A stretch of 64,000 nt of DNA from Pseudomonas laurylsulfatiphila. GTDB lineage: Bacteria > Pseudomonadota > Gammaproteobacteria > Pseudomonadales > Pseudomonadaceae. Each line of letters starts with the position of its first letter. Position 1 is the first letter of the stretch. The stretch covers positions 186,001 through 250,000 of the forward strand of contig NZ_NIRS01000001.1 of NCBI RefSeq assembly GCF_002934665.1, given 5' to 3'. Below the pieces are notes generated by a model. That model made no database searches and was not told the origin of the DNA. It saw only the letters and a program-made list of their open reading frames with translations. This document shows positions 9,559-17,760 of this stretch, piece after piece. The position numbers were made by a program, and so were the translations under genes.

Positions 9559-10341
9559 ATGCACAAACCAGCCGTTTCCATCAGCCTCTCCAGCTACGGC
9601 GCCGACCTGGTGCGCCAGCGCGGCCAAGGCAGCTTTATTGAAGTACTGGCCGCCGCCGGCGCCACGCGCATTGAGTGGCGCGAAGAATTACTGACCCTTG
9701 AGGACCCCGTTCAACTGGCCAGTGCCACTCAGGCAGAAGGCCTGGAGAGCGTGTATTCGTCGCCCATGGAACTCTGGCTGGCCGGGCAATCCAGGCCCAA
9801 TCCAGAACTGATCACCGCCCTGCAACGCGCCGAGGCGTTTGGTGCCAAATGGCTCAAAGTGTCGCTGGGCTATTTCACCGACAACTGCGACCTGCACGCC
9901 CTCGCCCGGCTGCTGGACGCCAGCCCCGTGCAGTTGCTGGTGGAAAACGACCAGACCCTGCACGGTGGCCGCATCGAACCCTTCCAGCGTTTTTTCGCGG
10001 ACGTCGAGCAGCACGGGTTGCCAATCAAAATGACCTTCGACATCGGCAATTGGCACTGGCAGGACCAGTCCGCCGCCAGCGCCGCGCGCCTTCTCGGACG
10101 CCACGTCGGCTATGTGCACTGCAAAGCGGTAGCGCGTCGCGCTGACGACAAGCTGGTCGCCATCCCGCCGACCGCCAGCGACTTGCAACAGTGGGAACAG
10201 CTGCTGCAGCACATGGCCCAAGGTGTTATGCGGGCTGCGGAATATCCGCTGCAAGGCGATGACCTGGTGCAACTGACCCGCGAACACGTGGCGGCCCTCG
10301 CCCGCCTCGGCCAGTCGCAACGGGAGAATGTTCATGTCTGA
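9559..10341 (+). CDS. kguE: KguE, 2-ketogluconate utilisation protein (TIM-barrel epimerase/isomerase fold)
   Basis: A 260-residue protein of the xylose-isomerase-like TIM-barrel superfamily. Likely metal-site segments are VENDQ (about residue 131), TFDIGNWHW (about 158), YVHCKAV (about 183) and AAEYPLQG (about 225). KguE is the first gene of the kgu operon in Pseudomonas; its exact reaction is not settled as far as I know. The ATG at 9559 follows the PtxS operator directly. The 3' end overlaps kguK by 8 bases, which suggests translational coupling. Confidence 0.88.
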   Translation: MHKPAVSISLSSYGADLVRQRGQGSFIEVLAAAGATRIEWREELLTLEDPVQLASATQAEGLESVYSSPMELWLAGQSRPNPELITALQRAEAFGAKWLKVSLGYFTDNCDLHALARLLDASPVQLLVENDQTLHGGRIEPFQRFFADVEQHGLPIKMTFDIGNWHWQDQSAASAARLLGRHVGYVHCKAVARRADDKLVAIPPTASDLQQWEQLLQHMAQGVMRAAEYPLQGDDLVQLTREHVAALARLGQSQRENVHV

Positions 10342-11338
10342 GATCGATATCCTCTCGTTCGGTGAAACCATGGTGATGTTCGTTGCCGAGCAGGCTGGCG
10401 ACCTGGCCGAGGTCAGTGCTTTCCACAGGCGCATCGCCGGGGCTGACAGCAATGTTGCGATCGGTTTGTCCCGGCTTGGCTTCAACGTGGCATGGCTGAG
10501 CCGGGTCGGTGCCGACTCATTGGGCCGGTTTGTGGTCGACACCCTGGAAAAAGAAGGCCTGGATTGCCGCCACGTCGACATCGACACCGCCCACCCGACC
10601 GGTTTTCAACTCAAGTCCCGCACCGACGATGGCAGCGATCCGGTGGTCGAGTACTTCCGCCGTGGTTCGGCGGCCAGTCACCTGTCGCCGCACTCGATCG
10701 TGCCCGAGTTGCTCAAGGCCCGGCACCTGCACGCCACCGGCATTCCCCCGGCGCTGTCGGAGTCGGCGCGGCAGATGTCGTTCGAGTTGATGACCCGCAT
10801 GCGCGAGGCCGGGCGCAGCGTGTCCTTCGACCCGAACCTGCGCCCGAGCCTGTGGGCGAGCGAGCGACACATGATCACAGAGATCAACCGCCTCGCCGCC
10901 CTCGCCCATTGGGTGCTGCCGGGCTTGAGCGAAGGTCGCTTGCTGAGCGGTTTCGAAGACCCGGCCGACATTGCCGCGTTTTACCTCGACCAAGGCGCCG
11001 AAGCCGTGGCGATCAAGCTTGGCCCGCACGGTGCTTACTACCGCACCCATCTTGATCAAGGTTTCGTCGCTGGCGTGCCGGTGGCCACGGTAGTCGATAC
11101 GGTGGGCGCCGGCGATGGTTTTGCCGTCGGCATGATCAGCGCGCTGCTGGAAAACCATAGCTTTGCCGAGGCCGTGAAACGCGCCAACTGGATTGGCAGC
11201 CGTGCGGTGCAGAGCCGAGGGGATATGGAGGGGTTGCCGACCCGGCCTGAAATGGCCAGCGAATTCGAAGCCGTCTTCGCGAGCAGGCTCGCTCCCACAT
11301 TGGATCGGATTTGTGGGAGCGAGCCTGCTCGCGAATAG
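10334..11338 (+). CDS. kguK: 2-ketogluconate kinase (PfkB family) with a REP-encoded tail
   Basis: A 334-residue ribokinase-family kinase that phosphorylates 2-ketogluconate to 2-keto-6-phosphogluconate in the cytoplasm. The N-terminal substrate segment includes [17 protein letters not shown]. The ATP/anion-hole motif DTVGAGDGF with the catalytic Asp lies near residue 257. The start at 10334 is favoured over an ATG two codons earlier because GGGAG then sits 7 bases upstream. Oddly, the last 20 residues ([20 protein letters not shown]) are encoded entirely by a REP inverted pair, so the natural C-terminus was probably extended by REP insertion. Confidence 0.93.
   Translation: MSEIDILSFGETMVMFVAEQAGDLAEVSAFHRRIAGADSNVAIGLSRLGFNVAWLSRVGADSLGRFVVDTLEKEGLDCRHVDIDTAHPTGFQLKSRTDDGSDPVVEYFRRGSAASHLSPHSIVPELLKARHLHATGIPPALSESARQMSFELMTRMREAGRSVSFDPNLRPSLWASERHMITEINRLAALAHWVLPGLSEGRLLSGFEDPADIAAFYLDQGAEAVAIKLGPHGAYYRTHLDQGFVAGVPVATVVDTVGAGDGFAVGMISALLENHSFAEAVKRANWIGSRAVQSRGDMEGLPTRPEMASEFEAVFASRLAPTLDRICGSEPARE
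11276..11335. repeat. REP inverted pair inside the 3' end of kguK
   Basis: Facing arms of the GTGGGAGCGAGCCTGCTCGCGA type lie inside the reading frame. The kguK stop TAG directly follows the second arm. Confidence 0.92.
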
Positions 11339-11409
11339 GCCAGAACAGTCACTGAAGATTTAAACCGTTACCTGCTGCGACAAAAACAACAAGCTCAGGA
11401 GCATCACTC

Positions 11410-12708
11410 ATGAAAACCGCAACGCTCGCCACCCGCCGCTGGTGGTACATCATGCCCATCGTGTTCATCACCTACAGCCTGGCGTATCTGGATCGCGCCA
11501 ACTATGGGTTCGCCGCCGCGTCCGGCATGGCGGCGGACCTGATGATCACACCAGGCTTGTCGTCGATGCTCGGCGCGCTGTTCTTCCTCGGCTATTTTTT
11601 CTTCCAGGTACCCGGCGCGATCTACGCGCAGAAACACAGCGTGAAGAAGCTGATTTTCGTCAGCCTGATTCTCTGGGGCAGCCTGGCGACCTTGACCGGG
11701 ATTGTCTCCAATGCCTACTGGCTGATCGTCATTCGCTTCATGCTCGGCGTGGTCGAAGCGGCCGTGATGCCGGCGATGCTGATCTACCTGTGCCACTGGT
11801 TCACCCGCGCCGAACGTTCGCGGGCCAACACCTTCCTGATCCTCGGCAACCCGGTGACCATGCTCTGGATGTCAGTGGTCTCGGGCTACCTGGTGCAGCA
11901 CTACAGCTGGCGCTGGATGTTCATCGTCGAGGGATTGCCGGCAGTGTTGTGGGCATTCATCTGGTGGCGCCTGGCCGATGATCGTCCGTCACAGGCCAAG
12001 TGGCTCAACGATCAGGAAAAGCAGGATCTGGAAAGCGCACTGGCCGCCGAACAGGTCGGCATCAAGGCCGTGAAGAACTACGCCGAAGCCTTCCGTTCTC
12101 CCAAAGTGATCATCCTGGCCCTGCAGTTCTTCTGCTGGAGCATTGGCGTGTACGGTTTCGTGCTGTGGCTGCCGTCGATCCTCAAGGCCGGCGCGCAGAT
12201 GGACATGGTCCAGGCCGGCTGGCTGTCGGCGCTGCCGTACCTGGCGGCGGTGATCGGTATGCTGCTGGTGTCCTGGGGTTCGGACAAACTGCAAAAACGT
12301 AAACGTTTCGTCTGGCCGCCACTGCTGATTGCCTCGATCGCCTTCTATGGCTCCTACGCCTTGGGTGCCGAACACTTCTGGTGGTCCTATACCTTGCTGG
12401 TGATTGCCGGCGCTTGCATGTACGCGCCTTACGGCCCCTTCTTCGCGATCATTCCGGAGATCCTCCCGGCCAACGTCGCGGGCGGCGCCATGGCGCTGAT
12501 CAACAGCATGGGTGCCCTCGGTTCGTTTGGCGGTTCTTATCTTGTCGGTTACCTGAACAGCTCCACCGGCTCGCCGGGTGCGTCGTACCTGTTGATGAGC
12601 GGCGCGTTGATGTTCTCGGTGGTACTGACGATTTTCCTCAAGCCCGGCGCCAGCGACCGGGAGCGGCCCACGGCCACGGTAACGCGCACCGCCGCGGCAC
12701 ATTCCTGA
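11410..12708 (+). CDS. kguT: 2-ketogluconate transporter KguT (MFS, anion:cation symporter type)
   Basis: A 432-residue major facilitator with twelve hydrophobic segments. The family motif between segments 1 and 2 reads YLDRANYGFAAA, and the motif near segment 4 is FMLGVVEAAVMPAM. It lies between kguK and kguD in the conserved kgu order, which supports proton-coupled uptake of 2-ketogluconate across the inner membrane. The 71-base gap from kguK includes the end of the REP. Confidence 0.92.
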   Translation: MKTATLATRRWWYIMPIVFITYSLAYLDRANYGFAAASGMAADLMITPGLSSMLGALFFLGYFFFQVPGAIYAQKHSVKKLIFVSLILWGSLATLTGIVSNAYWLIVIRFMLGVVEAAVMPAMLIYLCHWFTRAERSRANTFLILGNPVTMLWMSVVSGYLVQHYSWRWMFIVEGLPAVLWAFIWWRLADDRPSQAKWLNDQEKQDLESALAAEQVGIKAVKNYAEAFRSPKVIILALQFFCWSIGVYGFVLWLPSILKAGAQMDMVQAGWLSALPYLAAVIGMLLVSWGSDKLQKRKRFVWPPLLIASIAFYGSYALGAEHFWWSYTLLVIAGACMYAPYGPFFAIIPEILPANVAGGAMALINSMGALGSFGGSYLVGYLNSSTGSPGASYLLMSGALMFSVVLTIFLKPGASDRERPTATVTRTAAAHS

Positions 12709-12729
12709 ATTGACGTTGAGATCTCGAAG

Positions 12730-13707
12730 ATGAAAAAGCAGGTCGTCCTGTACAAGAAACTCTCGCCGCTATTGATGGCTCGTCTGCACGAGCAGGTCGA
12801 AGTGACGCTGATCGAAAACCTTGATGCCGAGGGCCTGGCCAAACTGCGCGATGCCCTGCCCCGCGCTCACGGTCTGCTCGGTGCCAGCCTGAAGCTGGAT
12901 GCCGAACTGCTCGACCTGGCGCCCGACCTTCAAGCCATTGCCAGCGTCTCGGTGGGCGTCGACAACTACGACATCGACTACCTCACCGAACGGCGAATCC
13001 TGCTGAGCAACACGCCGGATGTGCTCACCGAAACCACTGCCGACACTGGTTTTGCCCTGATCCTGGCCACCGCCCGGCGGGTGGTGGAACTGGCGAACCT
13101 GGTTCGCGCCGGCCAATGGAACCGCAACATCGGCCCTGCGCATTTCGGCAGCGACGTGCACGGCAAAACCCTGGGCATCATCGGCATGGGCCGTATTGGC
13201 GAGGCCCTCGCGCAGCGCGGGCATTTCGGGTTTGGCATGCCGGTGATCTACCACAGCCAGTCACCTAAACCGGCGGTGGAACAGCGGTTCGATGCGCACT
13301 ATCGAAGCCTGCCGGAACTGTTGCAACAGGCCGATTTCGTTTGCCTGACGTTACCGCTGACCGCTGCAACCCAAGGGCTGATCGGCGCAGAGCAGTTCGC
13401 CCTGATGCGTCCAGAGACCATCTTCATCAATATTTCACGGGGTAAAGTGGTGGACGAAGCGGCGCTGATCGAAGCCTTGCGCACGGGTCGGATTCGCGCG
13501 GCGGGGCTGGATGTTTTCGATCACGAACCCTTGAATCAGGACTCGCCATTGCTGCAGTTGAACAACGTGGTGGCGACACCCCACATCGGCTCGGCCACCC
13601 ATGAAACACGGGAGGCCATGGCCAGATGCGCGGTGGACAACCTGTTGGCGGCGCTGGCCGGTGAGCGGCCGGCCAATCTGGTGAACGCTCTAGCGTGGAA
13701 GGGCTGA
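12730..13707 (+). CDS. kguD: 2-keto-6-phosphogluconate reductase KguD
   Basis: A 325-residue D-2-hydroxyacid dehydrogenase that reduces 2-keto-6-phosphogluconate to 6-phosphogluconate, feeding the Entner-Doudoroff pathway. The nucleotide-binding loop is GIIGMGRIGEALAQRG near residue 152. The catalytic Arg lies in NISRGKVVDEAAL and the catalytic His in TPHIGSAT near residue 284. It is the last gene of the kgu operon, 21 bases after kguT. The operon is followed by the REP that hosts the IS110 element. Confidence 0.92.
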   Translation: MKKQVVLYKKLSPLLMARLHEQVEVTLIENLDAEGLAKLRDALPRAHGLLGASLKLDAELLDLAPDLQAIASVSVGVDNYDIDYLTERRILLSNTPDVLTETTADTGFALILATARRVVELANLVRAGQWNRNIGPAHFGSDVHGKTLGIIGMGRIGEALAQRGHFGFGMPVIYHSQSPKPAVEQRFDAHYRSLPELLQQADFVCLTLPLTAATQGLIGAEQFALMRPETIFINISRGKVVDEAALIEALRTGRIRAAGLDVFDHEPLNQDSPLLQLNNVVATPHIGSATHETREAMARCAVDNLLAALAGERPANLVNALAWKG

Positions 13708-13732
13708 GGTATTCGGCGCCTGTCAGGCAGCC

Positions 13733-13769
13733 TTCGCGAGCAAGCCCGCTCCCACATTAGGGTGGGAGC
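13733..13769. repeat. REP pair, left part, interrupted by the IS110 element
   Basis: The complete first arm TTCGCGAGCAAGCCCGCTCC (13733 on, continuing CACA) is followed by the first bases of the facing arm, GTGGGAGC at 13762-13769. The facing arm resumes at 14922 beyond the insertion. Confidence 0.9.
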
Positions 13770-13792
13770 AACTGTCTTCCCCCAGCCACTCG

Positions 13793-14710
13793 TCACCGCC
13801 ACTCGGTGCCGTCCCGCAACATGGCATTCAGCCTGATCAGTAGGATCCGCATGCAGGCGATGAGCGCGACTTTCGCGCTCTTGCCTCGCTCCCGAAGAGC
13901 GTCATAACGTGCCTTGAAGTCTGGCTGATGACGGATCACGACCCAGCAAGACAGGTAAAGCGCACGTCTGACGCGGGCTCTGCCTCCGTAGATTTGACGT
14001 TTTCCGCTGTGATTGCCACTGTCGTCGTTGTACGGCGCAATTCCCGCCAAGGCCGCCACTTCACGACGATCAAGCGCTCCCAATTCGGGCAGATAAACCA
14101 GCAAGCTGGCTGTGGCCACCGTACCGATGCCTTTAACGGAAATGAGTCGCTCGGCTTTTTCGGCATCCAGCTCATGCATGCTCTGATGGATGGTTTTATC
14201 GAGCTGCTTGATCTGCACTTGCAGGTAGTGAACAAGACCTTTGATCGCCACGGTAACAGCGGGTAGTTGAACTTGCTGAAGCCGGCGCTTGTTGTCGTCT
14301 CGTTGCTGAACAAACTGCTCGCGCAACTGGATCAGCTCGCGCAGCGCTTCACGTTCCGGCGAAATGATCTTGTCGCGGGATGCATGCAGCACTTCAGCGA
14401 AGTCCGCCAGCACGGCCGCGTCGATGGGGTCGGTCTTGGCATTCTTGCCCATGGCCACGGCGAAGGCTCTGGCCCGGCGGGGATTGATTCTAAGCACTTT
14501 GAAGTTGGCGCCTTGCAGCGCCGCCATGACCTTGCATTCGTACCCACCGGTGGCCTCCAGCAGAACCCGGTCAACCTCGTACTGGCTCAGGCGCTCAATC
14601 AGCTCAACAAAGCCTTCTGACGTATTGGGAAGGTCAAAACCTTCACCTTGAGGTTGAACCCATACAACCAGGTTTGATTTGGAGATATCGATGCCGACCC
14701 AGGAAATCAT
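13793..14710 (-). CDS. IS110-family transposase (DEDD/serine recombinase)
   Basis: A 305-residue transposase with both family domains. The N-terminal RuvC-like domain carries D7 in GIDISKSNLVVW, the Glu in LLEATGGYE and the Asp pair in KTDPIDAAVLADF. The C-terminal domain has the GIAPYNDDSGNHSGKR segment with the likely catalytic serine, followed by IYGGRARVRRALY. The reading frame is intact, so the element may be active. It is expected to work with the bridge RNA encoded just upstream. Confidence 0.95.
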   Translation of the reverse strand: MISWVGIDISKSNLVVWVQPQGEGFDLPNTSEGFVELIERLSQYEVDRVLLEATGGYECKVMAALQGANFKVLRINPRRARAFAVAMGKNAKTDPIDAAVLADFAEVLHASRDKIISPEREALRELIQLREQFVQQRDDNKRRLQQVQLPAVTVAIKGLVHYLQVQIKQLDKTIHQSMHELDAEKAERLISVKGIGTVATASLLVYLPELGALDRREVAALAGIAPYNDDSGNHSGKRQIYGGRARVRRALYLSCWVVIRHQPDFKARYDALRERGKSAKVALIACMRILLIRLNAMLRDGTEWR

Positions 14711-14739
14711 GGCAAAACCCTCTTACACTCAGGAGTGAG

Positions 14740-14900
14740 AGTGCTCTGGCTTTGCCCACGCTTGTGATTCGAGTGGCGCTCGTCCAACTGTTCGGGCTTA
14801 TGGGCCAGAGTGGAAAGGTGGATGGCAGCTTGGCTCCCACACGTGCTTTTAGCACCGCGGACTCACAGCTTGCCATCCACCTCTCTCACCCCAGAGTTTA
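14740..14900 (-). ncRNA. Predicted bridge RNA of the IS110 element
   Basis: Read on the minus strand, this non-coding end folds into two long hairpins with internal loops. The first stem is GGTGGATGGCA (14881-14871) with TGCCATCCACC (14827-14817). Its loop holds AGTCCGC (14863-14857) and GTGGGAGC (14840-14833). These match the REP flanks: GTGGGAGC is the exact complement of the right target GCTCCCAC, and AGTCCGC differs from the left target AGCCCGC only by a tolerable G-U wobble. The second stem is CTCTGGC (14810-14804) with GCCAGAG (14750-14744). Its loop holds ACAGTTG (14791-14785), identical to the right end of the element, and CACAAGC (14766-14760), the exact complement of its left end GCTTGTG. 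The layout is that described for IS621 bridge RNA. The RNA's ends are estimated. Confidence 0.88.
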
Positions 14901-14918
14901 TCCCTAGATCTAGACACA

Positions 14919-14936
14919 AGCGGGCTTGCTCGCGAA
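14919..14936. repeat. REP pair, right part beyond the IS110 element
   Basis: The rest of the interrupted REP arm (GGGCTTGCTCGCGAA from 14922) follows the AGC shared with the left junction. Confidence 0.88.
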
Positions 14937-14962
14937 GAGGCCAGCACAGGCAACACAACCCT

Positions 14963-16150
14963 TCAGGCCCGCCGCACCTCCAGCAAATCCGTCGCACACA
15001 AAGCAATCCGCCGGCAGGCATCAGCCAGCTTCAGCTGATCCACCACCAGACCGATGCGGATATGCCCCGCCGCACTCGGCCCGAAAGCTTCACCGGCCAA
15101 CACCGACACGCCATAACCTTCCAGCAGTCGCTCGGCGAAGCGCTGGGCCGACAACCCGGTCTGGCGCACATCGACCATCACGAACATTCCGCCGTCCGGG
15201 CGTATCGGCTTGAGCCCCGGGCATTGCCCCAGGCTTGCACACACCAGGTCGCGGCGCTGGCGATACTCTTCGCGCATCATCGCCACTTCCGGCAGGTTCC
15301 GGTCCAGCGCCAACTGCGCAGCGTTCTGCACGAAATCCGGAATGCCGAACAACATGCTCAGCGACAAATTGACCAGGTGACCCGCCATGGGTTTGGGCCC
15401 GATCACCCAGCCCACCCGCCAACCGCTCATGGCGTGGGACTTGGACAGGCTGTTGATCGTGGCGGTGCGCTCGGCCATGCCCGGCAGACTCGCCGGACTG
15501 ATGTGCTGGCCTTCGAACAGCAGATCACTGTAGACCTCATCGCTGATCAGCCACAAATCGTGACGAATGCACAGCGCCGCCAGCGCTTGCCAGATGGCCA
15601 GTGACAAACTGGCGCCGGATGGATTGTTCGGACTGTTGAGCAGTATGGCGCGGGTCCTGGGCGTGATCCGCGCCGCGACATCCAGCGGGTCGACGCGAAA
15701 CCCATTCTGCGGGCGCACGGGCACCGGGACCACGGTGGCCGCACACGCGCCGATCACGCCTTCATAGGTCACGTACATCGGCTCGGCGACAATCACTTCA
15801 TCGCCCGGGTCGAGCAGGCACTGCGCCACCGAATACACCGCGCACTGCGCCCCCGGAAAGACGATCACGTGTTCGCCATCCACCACCTGGCCACTGCGTT
15901 GCCGATGCCGGCGGGCAATGCTGTCGCGCAGCCCACGACTGCCGCGCACTTCAGGGTAGTGCGTATCACCGGCCAACAGGCTGGCGATGGCGGCCTGGAC
16001 AATGGGTTGCGGCGTATCGAAGTCCGGGTCGCCAATGGACAACAGCAAGACGTCGACGCCCTGTTCGCGCAAATGCAGCGCTCGATCGTGAATCTGCCAG
16101 GCCGCCGCTCCGTCACCGGCGATTCGTTGGGTCAAGGCTGAGTAGCGCAT
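14963..16150 (-). CDS. aruH: Class I/II aminotransferase, AruH-like (arginine:pyruvate transaminase)
   Basis: A 395-residue PLP enzyme of fold type I. It has the Asn-Pro motif NSPNNPSGAS near residue 170, the Asp of ISDEVYSDLLF, and the PLP lysine in NSLSKSHAMSGWRVGW near residue 232. The N-terminus MRYSALTQRIAGDGAAAW strongly resembles P. aeruginosa AruH as I remember it. AruH transfers the alpha-amino group of arginine to pyruvate in the arginine transaminase pathway. The ATG at 16150 is chosen because GGAG lies 6 bases upstream and the family N-terminus begins there. The usual partner aruI (2-ketoarginine decarboxylase) is not adjacent, so the substrate call is provisional. Confidence 0.7.
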   Translation of the reverse strand: MRYSALTQRIAGDGAAAWQIHDRALHLREQGVDVLLLSIGDPDFDTPQPIVQAAIASLLAGDTHYPEVRGSRGLRDSIARRHRQRSGQVVDGEHVIVFPGAQCAVYSVAQCLLDPGDEVIVAEPMYVTYEGVIGACAATVVPVPVRPQNGFRVDPLDVAARITPRTRAILLNSPNNPSGASLSLAIWQALAALCIRHDLWLISDEVYSDLLFEGQHISPASLPGMAERTATINSLSKSHAMSGWRVGWVIGPKPMAGHLVNLSLSMLFGIPDFVQNAAQLALDRNLPEVAMMREEYRQRRDLVCASLGQCPGLKPIRPDGGMFVMVDVRQTGLSAQRFAERLLEGYGVSVLAGEAFGPSAAGHIRIGLVVDQLKLADACRRIALCATDLLEVRRA

Positions 16151-16255
16151 GTCGTTCTCCAGTCGCGCGGGTGCTCCAAGCCTCAACCCTATCGCAAATC
16201 ACGAAACGCGCCAGCATGGCGTTTCAAATCCAGCCTCAAAATTGCCATCGGGGAC

Positions 16256-16368
16256 TTTGTGGCGAGGGAGCTCGTCGGAACGCCGCACCGTCCCGCTGGG
16301 CTGCGCAGCGGCCCCATTCAATGGCGGTTGCTGCGCAACCGAACGGGAGCAAGCTCCCTCGCCACAAA
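16256..16368. repeat. Inverted repeat of a second family (TTTGTGGCGAGGGAGCT)
   Basis: A perfect 17-base arm at 16256-16272 faces its complement at 16352-16368. Between them lie GCTGCGCAGC-type smaller hairpins. This differs from the REP families elsewhere in the window and looks like another Pseudomonas intergenic repeat. Confidence 0.75.
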
Positions 16369-16389
16369 GATGTCATTGATTGGAATCGT

Positions 16390-17532
16390 TCAATGCTTGC
16401 GGACGGCCATCCGCCAGACACGCGCGATGTCGGTTGCCCGCTCACGCAGCAAGCGCGGCGCCTCGGCGCAGGCCTGCTCCAGGGTCATCGGCCCGCTTGC
16501 CAGAGCAAACGCAGCGTCGATGCCGTGCTCGTAAAGCGCCTGATACCCCTCGCCCAGCGTGCCGGCGATGACGATGACCGGCACGGCGTGCTGCCTGGCG
16601 ACACGCGCCACACCGAATGGCGTCTTGCCGCGCAGGGTTTGCGCATCGAAACGCCCTTCGCCGGTGATCACCAGGTCAGCGCCTGCAACCGCCTCGGCCA
16701 AGCCCACCAGTTCGCCGACCACCTCGACCCCGGCCTTGAACTGCGCGCCCAGGAACGCCTTGGCGGCAAACCCCAGGCCACCCGCCGCGCCACTCCCCGG
16801 TTCGTCGCGAACGTCGTTGCGCAAAGCGGCCGCGCAATGGTCGGCAAAGTGCCCCAGCGCCTGGTCCAGTTGTTCGACCTGCACGGGCGAGGCGCCTTTT
16901 TGCGGGCCGAAAATCGCCGAGGCGCCGTGGGGGCCGCACAGCGGGTTATTGACGTCGGCGGCGATGTCGAAGCGCACCTGCGCCAGACGCGGATCGATGT
17001 CGCTCAGGTCCACGCGGGCCAATTGCGCAAGGGCGAGGCCACCCGGTGACAGCGTCTGCCCCTGAGCGTCCAGTAATTTCACGCCCAAGGCCTGCATGGC
17101 ACCGGCGCCGCCGTCGTTGGTCGCGCTGCCGCCAATCGCCAGGATCACCCGTTGTGCACCGGCATCCAGTGCGGCACGGATCAATTGCCCGGTGCCGAAG
17201 GTGCTGCTGATGCACGCGTCGCGCTGCGCCACCGGGACCAACTGCAATCCGCTGGCCTCGGCCATTTCGATGATTGCGGTGTGGCTCTGCGGCAACCAGC
17301 CCCAGGCGGCCTCCACCATGGCCCCCATCGGCCCGCGAACCAGGGTGCGACGCAGTTCGCCTTCGCACGCGGCAAGAATCGACTCGACAGTCCCTTCCCC
17401 GCCGTCGGCCATCGGGCATTTGATCAGTTGGGCATCAGGCCAGACCTGCGCCAATCCCAAGGCAATGGCGTCGGCTACGCCTTGAGCGCTGAGGCTGTCC
17501 TTGAACGAGTCGGGGGCGATCACGATTTTCAT
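16390..17532 (-). CDS. Glycerate kinase (GarK/GlxK family)
   Basis: A 380-residue kinase that phosphorylates D-glycerate, giving 2-phosphoglycerate in most bacterial members, and so brings glyoxylate- or sugar-acid-derived carbon into central metabolism. The N-terminus MKIVIAPDSFKDSLSA, the early ADGGEGT motif, IGGSATNDGGAGAMQALG and ITGEGRFDAQTLRGKTP are family signatures. It lies on the same strand downstream of a CdaR-type regulator, separated by a REP pair, and an MFS sugar-acid-type transporter diverges beyond the regulator. Together these suggest a glycerate or sugar-acid uptake and catabolism locus. Confidence 0.93.
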   Translation of the reverse strand: MKIVIAPDSFKDSLSAQGVADAIALGLAQVWPDAQLIKCPMADGGEGTVESILAACEGELRRTLVRGPMGAMVEAAWGWLPQSHTAIIEMAEASGLQLVPVAQRDACISSTFGTGQLIRAALDAGAQRVILAIGGSATNDGGAGAMQALGVKLLDAQGQTLSPGGLALAQLARVDLSDIDPRLAQVRFDIAADVNNPLCGPHGASAIFGPQKGASPVQVEQLDQALGHFADHCAAALRNDVRDEPGSGAAGGLGFAAKAFLGAQFKAGVEVVGELVGLAEAVAGADLVITGEGRFDAQTLRGKTPFGVARVARQHAVPVIVIAGTLGEGYQALYEHGIDAAFALASGPMTLEQACAEAPRLLRERATDIARVWRMAVRKH

Positions 17533-17654
17533 GGGAATTCTCCAGTTCCAATGTCCACATGCTGCCAGCCGCCATGAACAATAACGCCGGTCCGCTGCAC
17601 AAGCGGCAAAGAGGATTATTGTTCATTTCCACAAAACCCGAGGCAGACGCGTTA

Positions 17655-17748
17655 CCTGTGGGAGCGAGCCTGCTCGCGATGGCGGTGTGTCAGCGACATC
17701 CATGCTGACTGATGCGCCGCTTTCGCGAGCAGGCTCGCTCCTACAGGG
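17655..17748. repeat. REP inverted pair (GTGGGAGCGAGCCTGC type)
   Basis: Facing arms near 17657 and 17748 flank a GGTGTGTCAGCGACATC spacer that recurs near 20400. It separates the regulator from glycerate kinase. Confidence 0.9.
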
Positions 17749-17760
17749 GGATTTTGTCGC

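Larger units (their letters stand above)
13770..14921 (-). mobile_element. IS110-family insertion sequence inserted in a REP
   Basis: The element is about 1152 bases long; its ends are uncertain by up to 3 bases because AGC occurs at both junctions (13767-13769 and 14919-14921). Removing it rebuilds an uninterrupted facing REP arm, GTGGGAGC joined to GGGCTTGCTCGCGAA. There are no terminal inverted repeats, as usual for IS110. It has 211 non-coding bases before the transposase and only about 23 after it, the layout of the IS110 group whose bridge RNA lies upstream of the recombinase. In the transposase direction, GCT is shared by target and donor junctions and contains the CT core known from IS621. 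Confidence 0.93.
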
